Part shown: piece by piece, positions 32,799-40,944 of the stretch | Layout of the letters: every line of letters starts with the position of its first letter | Numbering within the stretch: position 1 is the first letter of the stretch | Origin: Streptomyces sp. JJ38 | GTDB taxonomy: Bacteria; Actinomycetota; Actinomycetes; Streptomycetales; Streptomycetaceae | Assembly (NCBI RefSeq): GCF_019303475.1 | Contig: NZ_JABLSI010000003.1 | Span: 62,001-126,000 of the forward strand | Reading direction: 5' to 3' | Length of the DNA: 64,000 nt | Program-made: the position numbers and the translations under genes | The notes under the pieces: generated by a model | What the model was told of the DNA's origin: nothing | The model's database searches: none | The model's input: only the letters and a program-made list of their open reading frames with translations

Positions 32799-34046
32799 TC
32801 ACAGCGTCGCGAACGACAGCAGGTGGCTGGCCAGGTCATGCTCGGTGTCGGGGAGCCCGGTAGCGATGGCCTGCGCCCGCTGGCGGCCCATGGTGTTGGG
32901 CTTCGACTCCGCCGCTGCTGCGAACTGGTGCGCGACGTAGGCCCCGCGGTCTACGTCGCCGCCGCGCAGAAGGGCGGACGCCAGGTCCCCCAGGACGACC
33001 ACACCGGACTCGGGTAGTGCACCGCCGAGGCGCTCGACTGCGGAGTCGGCCGTGGCCGTCAGCTCCTGACGCTTGAGTTCGCCGTAGACCGAGAGGGTTA
33101 AGGAGTCCATCCGGTACGGCGTCACGAAGCGGACCCACGCCTGCTCGCTCGTATGGTCGGCGAAGTCATAGGCGAACTTGGCTTGGTCCAGCGCGCGAAG
33201 GGCGCCAGCGTCATCGCCTGACTGGGCGGCCTCCTCGGCATACCGGCCCAGGGCCCACGCTGCGGCTGTCGCATTGCCACGTCCGCGTACGTCCTGAGCT
33301 GCCTGCGAAAGCATCTCCAGCGCCTTCGCGGGGCTGGGGGCACCGTAGCTCGCGTAGCCCAGAGCCAGGGCGCGCAGAGGGGGGTGTCCAGCCTTCTTCG
33401 CGCACTCCGAGGTCACTCCGTAATAGGAGGCGGCCTTGTCGTGCTCGCCGAGGTCCCAGGCAACCCATCCGGCAAGAGCTGCGGTCTCTCCCGCCGCGAT
33501 GGTCAGCGCTCGCTCGTGGGTTCCGGCGCGGGGAAGGGCTGCGGTGATCGCGTCCACGTGCGCCTCGACCCGAGACTGCAGGCTGAGCGCGCTCTCGTTC
33601 AGCTCGTCCACGTGCAAGCGGGCCGCGTGATCAATAAGCACCCCCGCTGACTCAGGGTCGATCTTGGAACCCTTGCTGAGTGCGTAGGCCAGCCGGCCCC
33701 ACGGCTCGGCAGCCGCAGCCGCACCCACGGCTGCGCCTCCCAACAGCGTTCGGCGTTTCACGTCGTCCAGGTCCTCCGCCTCGGCCTTGTTCTTCTCTCG
33801 CCGCCTGGCGCGGGCGGCTCTCGCCTCGCGCAGCAGCGGCTCCAGCGGGACGCCACAAGCCAAAGCGATGTTCCCCAGGGTGTGGTCCGTCGGAACGTTG
33901 GCACCGTTCTCGTACCGGTTGACCTCTCGGCGGGTCATCGTTGCCCGGCCGGAAGCGGCGTTGATCGCACCGGCCTGCTCGTCCTGCGTCCGATTCGCGT
34001 TACGCCGCAGGTGACGGAGCAGCTCGGCAAATGGATCCACTGCCAT
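32799..34046 (-). CDS. XRE-family regulator with TPR-like C-terminal domain
   Basis: 415 residues. N-terminal helix-turn-helix (about residues 8-70, ending GVPLEPLLREARAARARRREKN), a charged linker, then RRTLLGGAAVGAAAAAEPWGRLA, the hydrophobic stretch common in Streptomyces proteins of this type. A long helical TPR-like sensor region follows. A TTA leucine codon at 33099-33101 (codon 316) makes its translation dependent on the bldA tRNA. It diverges from an anti-sigma-type ATPase gene, a frequent Streptomyces pairing, and probably controls that unit and perhaps the cargo cluster downstream. Confidence 0.88.
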   Translation of the reverse strand: MAVDPFAELLRHLRRNANRTQDEQAGAINAASGRATMTRREVNRYENGANVPTDHTLGNIALACGVPLEPLLREARAARARRREKNKAEAEDLDDVKRRTLLGGAAVGAAAAAEPWGRLAYALSKGSKIDPESAGVLIDHAARLHVDELNESALSLQSRVEAHVDAITAALPRAGTHERALTIAAGETAALAGWVAWDLGEHDKAASYYGVTSECAKKAGHPPLRALALGYASYGAPSPAKALEMLSQAAQDVRGRGNATAAAWALGRYAEEAAQSGDDAGALRALDQAKFAYDFADHTSEQAWVRFVTPYRMDSLTLSVYGELKRQELTATADSAVERLGGALPESGVVVLGDLASALLRGGDVDRGAYVAHQFAAAAESKPNTMGRQRAQAIATGLPDTEHDLASHLLSFATL

Positions 34047-34173
34047 GAGTCTGACCCCTATCCGTGGGAGAAAGCCAATACTCCCTCAACTCCCCCTGTT
34101 TTCCCCCCTTGACAAGGATTTCCCCCTCTGGTTTCCCCTGTTCCGGATCGCGCAGCCACGGTGCGATGTGCAC
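34047..34173. promoter_or_regulatory. Divergent control region with TTGACA and TTTCCCC repeats
   Basis: Between the XRE gene and the ATPase gene. A consensus-like TTGACA lies at 34109-34114. TTTCCCC occurs three times (about 34100, 34119 and 34132), a candidate operator array for the XRE protein. The -10 box 17 bases on is poor. Confidence 0.5.
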
Positions 34174-34698
34174 ATGACCACGCACCGGACAGCAACGCCA
34201 CCCCGACCTGGGGGCTACGACGGTGGCGCCCACGTCGTCGGCGCCGCGACCGCTCGGTGTCCGCTGGCCTCCCACGTCTTCGAGATGGCCATGGAGCCGA
34301 TGGAAGTGCACGTTGCTCAAGCACGACGAACCACGGCCACCGTGCTGAAGCAGTGGTCGTTGCCGAACGCGCCGGCAGAGGACGCCCGACTCGTCGTCTC
34401 GGAGTTGGTGTCCAACGCGATCATCCACGGTTCCGGGGATGTCCGGCTGCGACTGCGACTGCGACACGACGATCACGAGCTTCGAATCCGAGTCACCGAC
34501 GACAGCACCGTACCGGCGAGGCGACGACGTGCAAGTGCCGCTGGCCTCGGTGGTCGAGGGCTGCACCTCGTCGCCTGCCTGTCGCTTCGGTGGGGCGTTG
34601 CGGACGGCGGCCGAACTACGTACGCGGTCATCCCGACTCTCACGGAGGCACCTCTATGTCGCCGCACGACGCAGTCAAGCACGGACCCGATGTGTTGA
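34174..34698 (+). CDS. ATP-binding anti-sigma-like regulator (HATPase_c)
   Basis: 174 residues from ATG 34174. GHKL ATPase motifs: ARLVVSELVSNAIIHGSGD (N-box), LRIRVTDDSTVP (G1) and GLGGRGLHLVACLSLRWGV (G2). No receiver, membrane or dimerisation part, so it is an RsbW-type soluble kinase/ATPase as commonly found beside XRE regulators in Streptomyces. The open frame extends to 34045, but the ATG fits other family members better. Its end overlaps the following gene by 43 bases. Confidence 0.85.
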   Translation: MTTHRTATPPRPGGYDGGAHVVGAATARCPLASHVFEMAMEPMEVHVAQARRTTATVLKQWSLPNAPAEDARLVVSELVSNAIIHGSGDVRLRLRLRHDDHELRIRVTDDSTVPARRRRASAAGLGGRGLHLVACLSLRWGVADGGRTTYAVIPTLTEAPLCRRTTQSSTDPMC

Positions 34699-35264
34699 GC
34701 CTCGCTTCCTTCGACCTGGGGCATGAGAAGCACACGGGCGGCGGGGCGCCGATTGCTCGCAATGAACACCCGAGATGGCCCTGCACCTCCCCCCGGGTAA
34801 AGTGCCAGTCCCGAGCTGGCCAACTCCGAGGCGTCCGTAAGCACTTCTACCGTCAGGTCATCGACACGCAGGCCGATCAGCCGCTGCGCGTGCTGGCGTA
34901 CAGCTTGGTACCGAGTCCGAGGGCCCGGCCTGACGAGGACTGGGGGACGCTCCAGGCTGAGGCCGACCAGCTCGGTTACGCGATCGCCGCCCGGCTCCAC
35001 GATGTGGCCGTCCCGGTGGCCACGACGTACTTCCCAGCATCCAGTGCGAGCCAGGGCGTCTACACGCCGCCATGGGATCGACCTGGTTGGCGGGAAGCCG
35101 AGCGGCAGCTCCGAGAGGGCTTGGCCGACGGCGTGATCGTCCTCGACCGGCACAACATCAGCTCTGACGACGACGAGTACCACGCCGTGATCAAACACCT
35201 GGGCGAGCACTGCAGGGCGTTTCTCCACCTCGTGATCTCCGAGGAGCCCGTCGCGCCGACTTGA
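34656..35264 (+). CDS. Serine-recombinase-fold-like hypothetical protein
   Basis: 202 residues from ATG 34656 with GGAGG 8 bases upstream; overlaps the ATPase gene. The second half follows the outline of a resolvase N-terminal domain: LRVLAYSLVPSP, a long helix with DWGTLQAEADQLGYAI, then PGWREAERQLREGLADGVIVLDRHNIS and a final strand-helix FLHLVISEEP. The usual start Y-x-R-x-S with the nucleophile Ser is replaced by AYSLVPS without the Arg, and no DNA-binding domain follows. It is probably not a recombinase and may act as a regulatory partner in the XRE/ATPase module. Function unknown. Confidence 0.65.
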   Translation: MSPHDAVKHGPDVLSLASFDLGHEKHTGGGAPIARNEHPRWPCTSPRVKCQSRAGQLRGVRKHFYRQVIDTQADQPLRVLAYSLVPSPRARPDEDWGTLQAEADQLGYAIAARLHDVAVPVATTYFPASSASQGVYTPPWDRPGWREAERQLREGLADGVIVLDRHNISSDDDEYHAVIKHLGEHCRAFLHLVISEEPVAPT

Positions 35265-35282
35265 AGGCGTCCACTGCGCTGG

Positions 35283-35381
35283 ATGGACAGGAAGGGCTGG
35301 GGTTGGCGGCAGATCAGCGCCCAAGTCGTTCTGATCGCCACTGTGACCGTCGCGCTCGCCTTGCTCTTCAAATACACCTGA
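35283..35381 (+). CDS. Possible 32-residue membrane peptide
   Basis: MDRKGWGWRQ followed by one hydrophobic helix (VVLIATVTVALALLF) and KYT. It has the charge pattern of a small membrane peptide. There is no clear ribosome-binding site, so this is tentative. Confidence 0.35.
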   Translation: MDRKGWGWRQISAQVVLIATVTVALALLFKYT

Positions 35382-35394
35382 CTGAGGGCTGACC

Positions 35395-35646
35395 ATGCCT
35401 TTTGAGCAACACATTGATCGTGCGCCCCGCCTCCTGCCGCACAGCGAGCAGGGTGAAGCGCTCCTCGCCATCCGGGAGGCCGCCCGACGGCGCCCAGCAA
35501 AGGGCATCGACCTCTTCGCCGTGCCCGCCGGTGAGGTTGAGGGGCGTGGCTTCGACCTCTCGTGCTTTCACCGGCTCTCGCGCCTGCCGGCCACGCCGAA
35601 CGGATCGGTCTCGCCTTCGGCTGATGGCCCGCCGGACGCGGCCTGA
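35395..35646 (+). CDS. Small hypothetical protein
   Basis: 83 residues starting MPFEQHIDRAPRLLPHSEQGEALLAIREAA. A GAGGG lies about 9 bases before the ATG. The first 35 residues are helical and basic; the end is Pro/Ser-rich. No family recognised. It lies 14 bases after the possible membrane peptide and just before the cargo cluster. Confidence 0.5.
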   Translation: MPFEQHIDRAPRLLPHSEQGEALLAIREAARRRPAKGIDLFAVPAGEVEGRGFDLSCFHRLSRLPATPNGSVSPSADGPPDAA

Positions 35647-35665
35647 CTGGCCCGGTCCAGTGCCC

Positions 35666-35679
35666 CGAGTTGTTACTCG
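35666..35679. promoter_or_regulatory. Inverted repeat CGAGT-TGTT-ACTCG upstream of the cargo cluster
   Basis: Perfect 5-base arms about 52 bases before the first gene of the cluster. A possible operator; too short to be sure. Confidence 0.35.
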
Positions 35680-35730
35680 AACCGGCCTCGGCCCTCTGAG
35701 GTGCGACGCCACCCTGACGAGAGGACGATC

Positions 35731-36426
35731 ATGACCGATCCCGTTCACGAATCGCCACCGGCTCCGGCCGCGCCGAGCGACCACAGGTCGCGCGCTCTTC
35801 TCCTCGACCTCGACGGTGTTCTGCTCGACACGCGTCCGGTGATGCGGAAGGCGTGGCAGAGGGTTCAGGAGATCCATGGCGTCGTGCTCCCCTTCCGCGA
35901 CTACGAGCGCCACCTGGGCCGCGAGTTCGGGGACATCATGCAGCGACTGGGCGTGACCGACGCCGACGCGGTCCGCCGGACGTACGAGGCGGAGTCCATG
36001 GCCACCGCACACCTCGCGCAGGAATTCGCCGACATCGTCGAGACGCTCCACGCCTTCGTGGCCGCCGGCTGGCGGCTGGGCGTCGTGACGTCCAAGCACG
36101 TCGACCGGGCGGCCCCGCTCCTCACGCGCCTCGGGTGTCCCTTCGCGACCATCCGCACGCCCGCGGGAGCGGGCCGGACGAAGCCGGCCCCGGATCCGCT
36201 CCTGCTGGCGCTGGTCGACCTGGGAGTCGACCCCGCCGCCGCGGTCTACATCGGAGACATGGCGGTCGACCAGGAGTCGGCCGAACGCGCTGGCGTCCCC
36301 TATGTGCACGCTGCATGGGGCTACGGGCAGCCGACGGCCCCCGCCCCCGAGACGGCCGCTTCGCCCAAGGAACTGCTGAGCCTGCTCCTCCCCGCCAAGC
36401 AGCTCGTCGAGGGGAGCACGGTGTGA
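35731..36426 (+). CDS. HAD-family phosphatase (phosphoglycolate-phosphatase-like)
   Basis: 231 residues from ATG 35731 (GAGAGGA upstream). HAD motif I LLLDLDGVLLDT (Asp 26 and 28), cap helices, motif II VVTSKH, motif III Lys in GRTKPAPDP, motif IV YIGDMAVDQESAERAGV. Small alpha-helical cap as in Gph-like enzymes that act on sugar or nucleotide phosphates. First gene of a tightly overlapping run; its stop overlaps the GTG of the next gene. In this setting it could remove a 5'-phosphate from a nucleotide or sugar-phosphate intermediate, as KdsC-type HADs do in the Kdo pathway, although it is not of the KdsC subtype. Confidence 0.88.
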   Translation: MTDPVHESPPAPAAPSDHRSRALLLDLDGVLLDTRPVMRKAWQRVQEIHGVVLPFRDYERHLGREFGDIMQRLGVTDADAVRRTYEAESMATAHLAQEFADIVETLHAFVAAGWRLGVVTSKHVDRAAPLLTRLGCPFATIRTPAGAGRTKPAPDPLLLALVDLGVDPAAAVYIGDMAVDQESAERAGVPYVHAAWGYGQPTAPAPETAASPKELLSLLLPAKQLVEGSTV

Positions 36427-38270
36427 GTCCCCGCACGACTGGCGGCCTCGGCCTGGTCCGCTCCTCCAACGCCGGGAAGCCGACGTGGGCTCTCGTCGGA
36501 ACCGGCGCCCTGGCGCACGCGCGAACCGCCCACATCCACACCACGGACCTGGAAGCGTCGACCGTGGACAAGCAGTTACTGCGCTCCGGCATCGAAGATG
36601 TCATGGCCGCCCTCGACCGCTACAGCGCCACGCTGGCCTCCACCCCGGGCGGAGCCGGCTGGCTCCACGTCCAGCACGTCCCCGTGCGACGCTTCGTCGC
36701 CGAAATCGTGCGCAAGCTCCTGGCCCTGAACTCCTGGGCACCGTTCGCCTCAGCCCCAGGGCCCCTGACCCTGGCCCCGTACGAAGGGCTCGTGGGACTG
36801 CGTTCGAGCAGTTCGCGTGAGTACCTGGCCTACACCGTGACGTGGTCCGGCGTCGCGTACTTGCTCGGTGCTGCGGCACCGCACAACCCGACCCGCTCCG
36901 CCCATCTCCGCAACCGCGCCAGGACGCGTACGGCGAACACGGAGCCGAGTCCGCTCCCCTCGGACCTCGGACAGCAGCACGTTCTGGCGCTGTCGTGGAC
37001 CTCCCGGCACGCTGCCACGCTGACCCCGGTTCTCGCCGAACTGGCGCGTAACGGGCAGAAGAGTCTCCTGCTCGATCTCGCCACCGATGCCGCCGAGCGG
37101 TGCAGCGCGGGACCGGTAACGGGTATCGAGCTGCGCTCGGCTCCGAGCGACCTCTTCACCCTCTCCGGCACCGTCGAGGGCCTCCACCGGCCCGACGACG
37201 AGCACGTCGTCCAGGTGGGAGGCCACGGCGTCCAACTCGCCCCGCTCGTACGGCTCTTGTCCGTGCTCTTGGAGACCAGCGGGGGCTGCACCCAGCCGTC
37301 GTGGCGGACGGTGGTGCGGGCGGAGAGGTGGCTCGACGACATGCTGTCGACCACCCGGCCGCACACCGTCCTGCTGAGCAACGACACGAGCCCCCTGGGC
37401 GTGCTGGCCGCGCATGCCGCCGAGCGGCACGGGGCGAACTCGGTGCACGTCCAGCACGGGGCGTGGACGGCGGAATCGGTCGCCTGGCCGGCCCTGCACA
37501 GCCGCGACATCGTCGTCATGGGCGAGCGGGACCTCGCCCTGGGCCGAGGTTGGGCGCGCCACCCCGAGGCCGAGGTGCACGTACTCGGGCAGCCCCGCTT
37601 CGACGTCCTCGCCGACCTGAGCCGCCAGGCGCAGCGGCGGTACCTGGAGAAGCTGCTGGCTCCGGGTGGCCGCCGCGCACCGACCCGGATCGCGGTGTGG
37701 GCCTGCCAGCCCTTCAACCCCAGTCACCTCAAGTCCCACGCGGACCTCCTCCTGGACGGGCTCGCCGAGGCGGACGGCGACTGGGGGCTCGTCATCGCTC
37801 CACACCCGGCGCAGGGAGCCGACGCCTTCACCGCTCTGGTGAAGCGGGACGGCGGGCCGCCCGTCGCGGTGGCCGATCCCCGGGTCGGAGCACGAGGCTG
37901 CCTCGCCGGCGCTGACGCCATAGCGAGCGCGTACTCGACGTGCGGGATCGAGGCCGCGCTGCTCGGCATCCCGGTCCTCGAAATCGGCCCGCCGGGTGAA
38001 CGCACTCTGGGCCTGACCGGTCACGGACTGGCGACCCGGTGCGAGGCCACCGGTGACGTCGCCGAAGCGCTCTCCGGCGTGCGCACGGGCCCTGCGCCGA
38101 TCCCGCGGGCGGCCCTGGACGCGGTCTGCCGGTGGCGCGGGGACAGCGCCGCTCGGATCGCCCGGCTCATCACCGACCGCGCCACCTCCGGCCCGAGGGC
38201 CGAGGACTCCACCCACCACCACCCGGGCGGCGCTGCGTCGCCCCAGGACGAAGGAGCATCCGTCCGATGA
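36423..38270 (+). CDS. GT-B-fold glycosyltransferase, capsule/Kdo-transferase-like
   Basis: 615 residues from GTG 36423 (GTGA overlap). The first 200 residues match nothing I recognise. The second half has features of capsule-synthesis/CDP-glycerophosphotransferase-type GT-B enzymes: HVQHGAWTAE, DIVVMGERD, VHVLGQPRFDVL, VIAPHPAQGADAF and SAYSTCGIEAALLGIPVLEIG (the nucleotide-binding Ser-Thr...Glu-Ala loop). It contains a TTA codon at 36576-36578 (codon 52), so bldA could limit expression. Together with a KdsB-like cytidylyltransferase gene in the same cluster, a CMP-activated sugar donor is possible. Acceptor unknown. Confidence 0.75.
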   Translation: MSPRTTGGLGLVRSSNAGKPTWALVGTGALAHARTAHIHTTDLEASTVDKQLLRSGIEDVMAALDRYSATLASTPGGAGWLHVQHVPVRRFVAEIVRKLLALNSWAPFASAPGPLTLAPYEGLVGLRSSSSREYLAYTVTWSGVAYLLGAAAPHNPTRSAHLRNRARTRTANTEPSPLPSDLGQQHVLALSWTSRHAATLTPVLAELARNGQKSLLLDLATDAAERCSAGPVTGIELRSAPSDLFTLSGTVEGLHRPDDEHVVQVGGHGVQLAPLVRLLSVLLETSGGCTQPSWRTVVRAERWLDDMLSTTRPHTVLLSNDTSPLGVLAAHAAERHGANSVHVQHGAWTAESVAWPALHSRDIVVMGERDLALGRGWARHPEAEVHVLGQPRFDVLADLSRQAQRRYLEKLLAPGGRRAPTRIAVWACQPFNPSHLKSHADLLLDGLAEADGDWGLVIAPHPAQGADAFTALVKRDGGPPVAVADPRVGARGCLAGADAIASAYSTCGIEAALLGIPVLEIGPPGERTLGLTGHGLATRCEATGDVAEALSGVRTGPAPIPRAALDAVCRWRGDSAARIARLITDRATSGPRAEDSTHHHPGGAASPQDEGASVR

Positions 38271-39217
38271 CATCCCTCACGGCCGACAGCATCGCCGAGC
38301 TGTTCTCCGGCGCCGTCACGCTGGCCAAATCCGGCGAGAAGATCAGCCCCCGGGGCATGGCCACCCACGAAGTCCGCGACGTGCACCTGCTGCTCACCCA
38401 GCCGCGCGCCCGCCTGCTCTACGCTCCGCCTGCCCGCATCGTGAATCCGGCCTTCGCCGTCGCCGAGACGGTCTGGCACCTGTCCGGATCCGACGCGCCG
38501 TGGATCTTCGACTACAACAACCGGCTGCGGCAGTTCGCCGACGACGGCGTCCTCCTGGGGGCGTACGGCCCCAGGATGCGGAACTGGGGCGGCAAGGTCG
38601 ACCAGCTCGCCCGCGTCGTGGAGATCCTCCAGGCCGACCCCGACTCCCGGCGAGCCCTGATCCAGCTCTACGACCCGGCCCAGGACGCCGCCGGGCACAA
38701 GGACGTGCCCTGCACCCTCGGGTTCCGGTTCCACCTGCGCGCCGGCCGCCTGCACATGGCGACCATGATGCGCGGCCAGGATGTGTGGATCGGCATGCCG
38801 TACGACGTGTTCTTCTACACCGTGCTGCACGAGCTGGTCGCCGGATGGCTCGACGCGGAACTCGGTGAGTTCCACCTGCACATCGGCTCGCTGCACATCT
38901 ACGACGAACACATCGAGCAGGCCGACGCGCTGACCTCGCTCTCGGCGAGCGACTTCATGCCCGACCTGCGAACGCCCTGGACGGGATTCTCCGGCCTGCT
39001 CGACCAGGTCGAGGCCCGCGACGTGACCGGCCATCCCGGCTGGGACGCGATGGCCGAGACGCTGCGCAGCTACCGGCTGTGGAAGGACGGCAAGCGCGAG
39101 CAGGCGTGGCGGGCGGCCGACACGATCGACGGGCCCCTCGGCCAGGCCCTCATCGCCTGGTACGGAGAGCTGGAGCGGCGCTCGGCCAAGCGCGCCGCGA
39201 CGGCCGGGGCAAGGTGA
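38267..39217 (+). CDS. Thymidylate-synthase-fold pyrimidine hydroxymethylase, predicted cytosine-specific
   Basis: 316 residues, ATGA overlap with the previous gene. Thymidylate-synthase landmarks: Glu67 in AETVWHLSG, Tyr100 in GAYGPRMR, phosphate-binding SRRALI (Arg128-129), nucleophile Cys149 in VPCTLGF, RGQD at 169-172, GMPYD at 176-180 and SLHIYDEH at 208-215. In thymidylate synthase the base-reading Asn lies in GLPFN; here it is Asp180, the change known in T4 dCMP hydroxymethylase and in MilA of the mildiomycin pathway, indicating cytosine. The RSxD Ser next to the sugar is Gly170, leaving room for a 2'-OH, so CMP rather than dCMP may be used. Product predicted: 5-hydroxymethyl-(d)CMP. 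Confidence 0.85.
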   Translation: MTSLTADSIAELFSGAVTLAKSGEKISPRGMATHEVRDVHLLLTQPRARLLYAPPARIVNPAFAVAETVWHLSGSDAPWIFDYNNRLRQFADDGVLLGAYGPRMRNWGGKVDQLARVVEILQADPDSRRALIQLYDPAQDAAGHKDVPCTLGFRFHLRAGRLHMATMMRGQDVWIGMPYDVFFYTVLHELVAGWLDAELGEFHLHIGSLHIYDEHIEQADALTSLSASDFMPDLRTPWTGFSGLLDQVEARDVTGHPGWDAMAETLRSYRLWKDGKREQAWRAADTIDGPLGQALIAWYGELERRSAKRAATAGAR

Positions 39218-40944
39218 CCGCCGCCATGAAGCGCACCGCCTCCGTGATCCTCGGCCTGTGCTCGTACACCCACGACTCCTCGGCCGCCCTTCTCGTGGAC
39301 GGTGAACTCGTCGGCTTCGTCGAGGAGGAACGACTCTCCGAGCAGAAACACACCAAGCTCTACCCGGCCCGCGCCGTGGGATGGCTCCTCGACCAGGCCA
39401 AGCTGAGCGCCACCGACGTGGACGCCGTCGCCTACAACTTCCAGCCCGCCCGCTACCTCGCCGAGTCGCCCGCCGCCCTGCGCATGGCGCTCTCGCCGAC
39501 CACGCGCGACCGGAGCCTGGCCCGCGCCCACGGGTTCGCCAAGGTCGCCCTGCGGACCCGGCGGCGGCTGCGCGTCCTCGGCAGCCAGTTCCCCTCGGCC
39601 CGCGTCACACCGGTCCTGCACCACCGCGCCCACCAGCTCACGGCCTTCGCCGCCTCCGGCTGGGAGGAAGCCGCCGTACTCGTGGTCGACAGCCTCGGCG
39701 AGCGGCAGACCACCACCATCGCCCACGGCCACGGCGTTCAGCGCCCCCGCGTCCAGACCCTGGAAGCGATCAACGACCCGGCCTCCCTCGGGTACGTGTA
39801 CGGCGCCGTCACCGAGCACCTGGGCTGGCGCCGGGGCGACGAGGAGGGCACCGTCATGGCGCTGGCCGCCCTCGGTGACCCCGCCCGCTTCCGCCACCTG
39901 TTCACCACGGCCGTCCGCACGACGGCCACCGGCTTCCGCATCCACCCCGGCTACTTCCCGGCGCGCACCCTCACCTCGGGATACCCGAGGACATCCAGGC
40001 GGTTCGTCGCCGAGACCTGCCCCGAGCGGCACCCGAGCGAATCGCTCACCGACGTCCACCGAGACCTGGCGGCTGCCCTCCAGGAGCGGACCGAGCAGGT
40101 GATGGTCCACCTCGCCCGCCGCGCCCGTGTGCTCACCGGCTCCCGGCGCCTGTGCGTGGGTGGCGGCGTCGCCACGAACTGCGTGAGCATCGGTCAGATC
40201 ATCGAGGCCGGCATCTTCGACGAGGTGTTCGTCCCGCCGGCACCGGGGGACGCCGGAACCGCGATCGGGGCAGCCCTCGCCGTGCACGTCGACGCGCGTA
40301 CGCCTCGTCCGGTCGCCGGCATCGCCCGCCACTGCTATCTCGGCCCCTCCTACGAGGACCAGCCCCTCGACCTGACTCCCTGGCCCGGCCTCCACCAGAA
40401 GACCCTTGGCATCGAGACCGCCGAGTTCCTCGCCGACCAGCTCGCCCACGGCGTGATCGCCGGACTCTTCCAGGGAGGGGTCGAAGCCGGGCCGCGCGCC
40501 CTGGGCAACCGCTCGATCCTCGCCTCCCCACTGGAGCCCGGCGTCGTCGAGCGGCTCAACGCCACCGTGAAGTTCCGCGAACCGTTCCGACCCTTCGCCC
40601 CCATGGTCCCCGCCGAGCGCGCCGCCGAGTTCTTCACCCTCGGCCAGCCGACGCCCTACATGTCGATGGCCTCCGGGGTGACAGACCTGACGCGCGAGCG
40701 GGTGCCGGCCATCGTGCACGCCAACGGCACCTCCCGCCTGCAGACCGTCAACCGGTCGCAGAACCCGTTCACGCACGCGGTGCTGACCGCCTTCGGCCGC
40801 CGGACCGGCGTACCCGTGCTGATCAACACCTCCCTCAACGTCAAGGGCAAGCCGATCTGCGGGACACCCGAGATGGCCCTGGACTGCCTGGCCAACTCCG
40901 GTCTCGACGCCCTGCTCCTCGAAGGGCGGTGGATCACCAAATGA
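39214..40944 (+). CDS. O-carbamoyltransferase, NodU/TobZ/HypF-like
   Basis: About 576 residues from GTG 39214 (GTGA overlap; ATG 39226 is the alternative). N-terminal Kae1-like domain: LGLCSYTHDSSAALL, FVEEERLSEQKHT, HHRAHQLTAFAASGW, VVDSLGER, CVGGGVATNC. The C-terminal YrdC-like/carbamoyltransferase domain follows, with GVEAGPRALGNRSILASP, FREPFRPFAPMV and INTSLNVKGKPICGTPEMA. The family carbamoylates a hydroxyl via carbamoyl-AMP, as in tobramycin, novobiocin or polyoxin. Directly behind a hydroxymethylase, the new 5-CH2OH of cytosine is an attractive acceptor; a sugar hydroxyl is the alternative. Confidence 0.92.
   Translation: MTAAMKRTASVILGLCSYTHDSSAALLVDGELVGFVEEERLSEQKHTKLYPARAVGWLLDQAKLSATDVDAVAYNFQPARYLAESPAALRMALSPTTRDRSLARAHGFAKVALRTRRRLRVLGSQFPSARVTPVLHHRAHQLTAFAASGWEEAAVLVVDSLGERQTTTIAHGHGVQRPRVQTLEAINDPASLGYVYGAVTEHLGWRRGDEEGTVMALAALGDPARFRHLFTTAVRTTATGFRIHPGYFPARTLTSGYPRTSRRFVAETCPERHPSESLTDVHRDLAAALQERTEQVMVHLARRARVLTGSRRLCVGGGVATNCVSIGQIIEAGIFDEVFVPPAPGDAGTAIGAALAVHVDARTPRPVAGIARHCYLGPSYEDQPLDLTPWPGLHQKTLGIETAEFLADQLAHGVIAGLFQGGVEAGPRALGNRSILASPLEPGVVERLNATVKFREPFRPFAPMVPAERAAEFFTLGQPTPYMSMASGVTDLTRERVPAIVHANGTSRLQTVNRSQNPFTHAVLTAFGRRTGVPVLINTSLNVKGKPICGTPEMALDCLANSGLDALLLEGRWITK

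Noticed and set aside
38267..39217. Calling the synthase homologue a normal thymidylate synthase (thyA)
   Set aside because: The base-reading Asn is Asp and the Ser of RSxD is Gly; the gene sits in an accessory cluster, not with folate genes.
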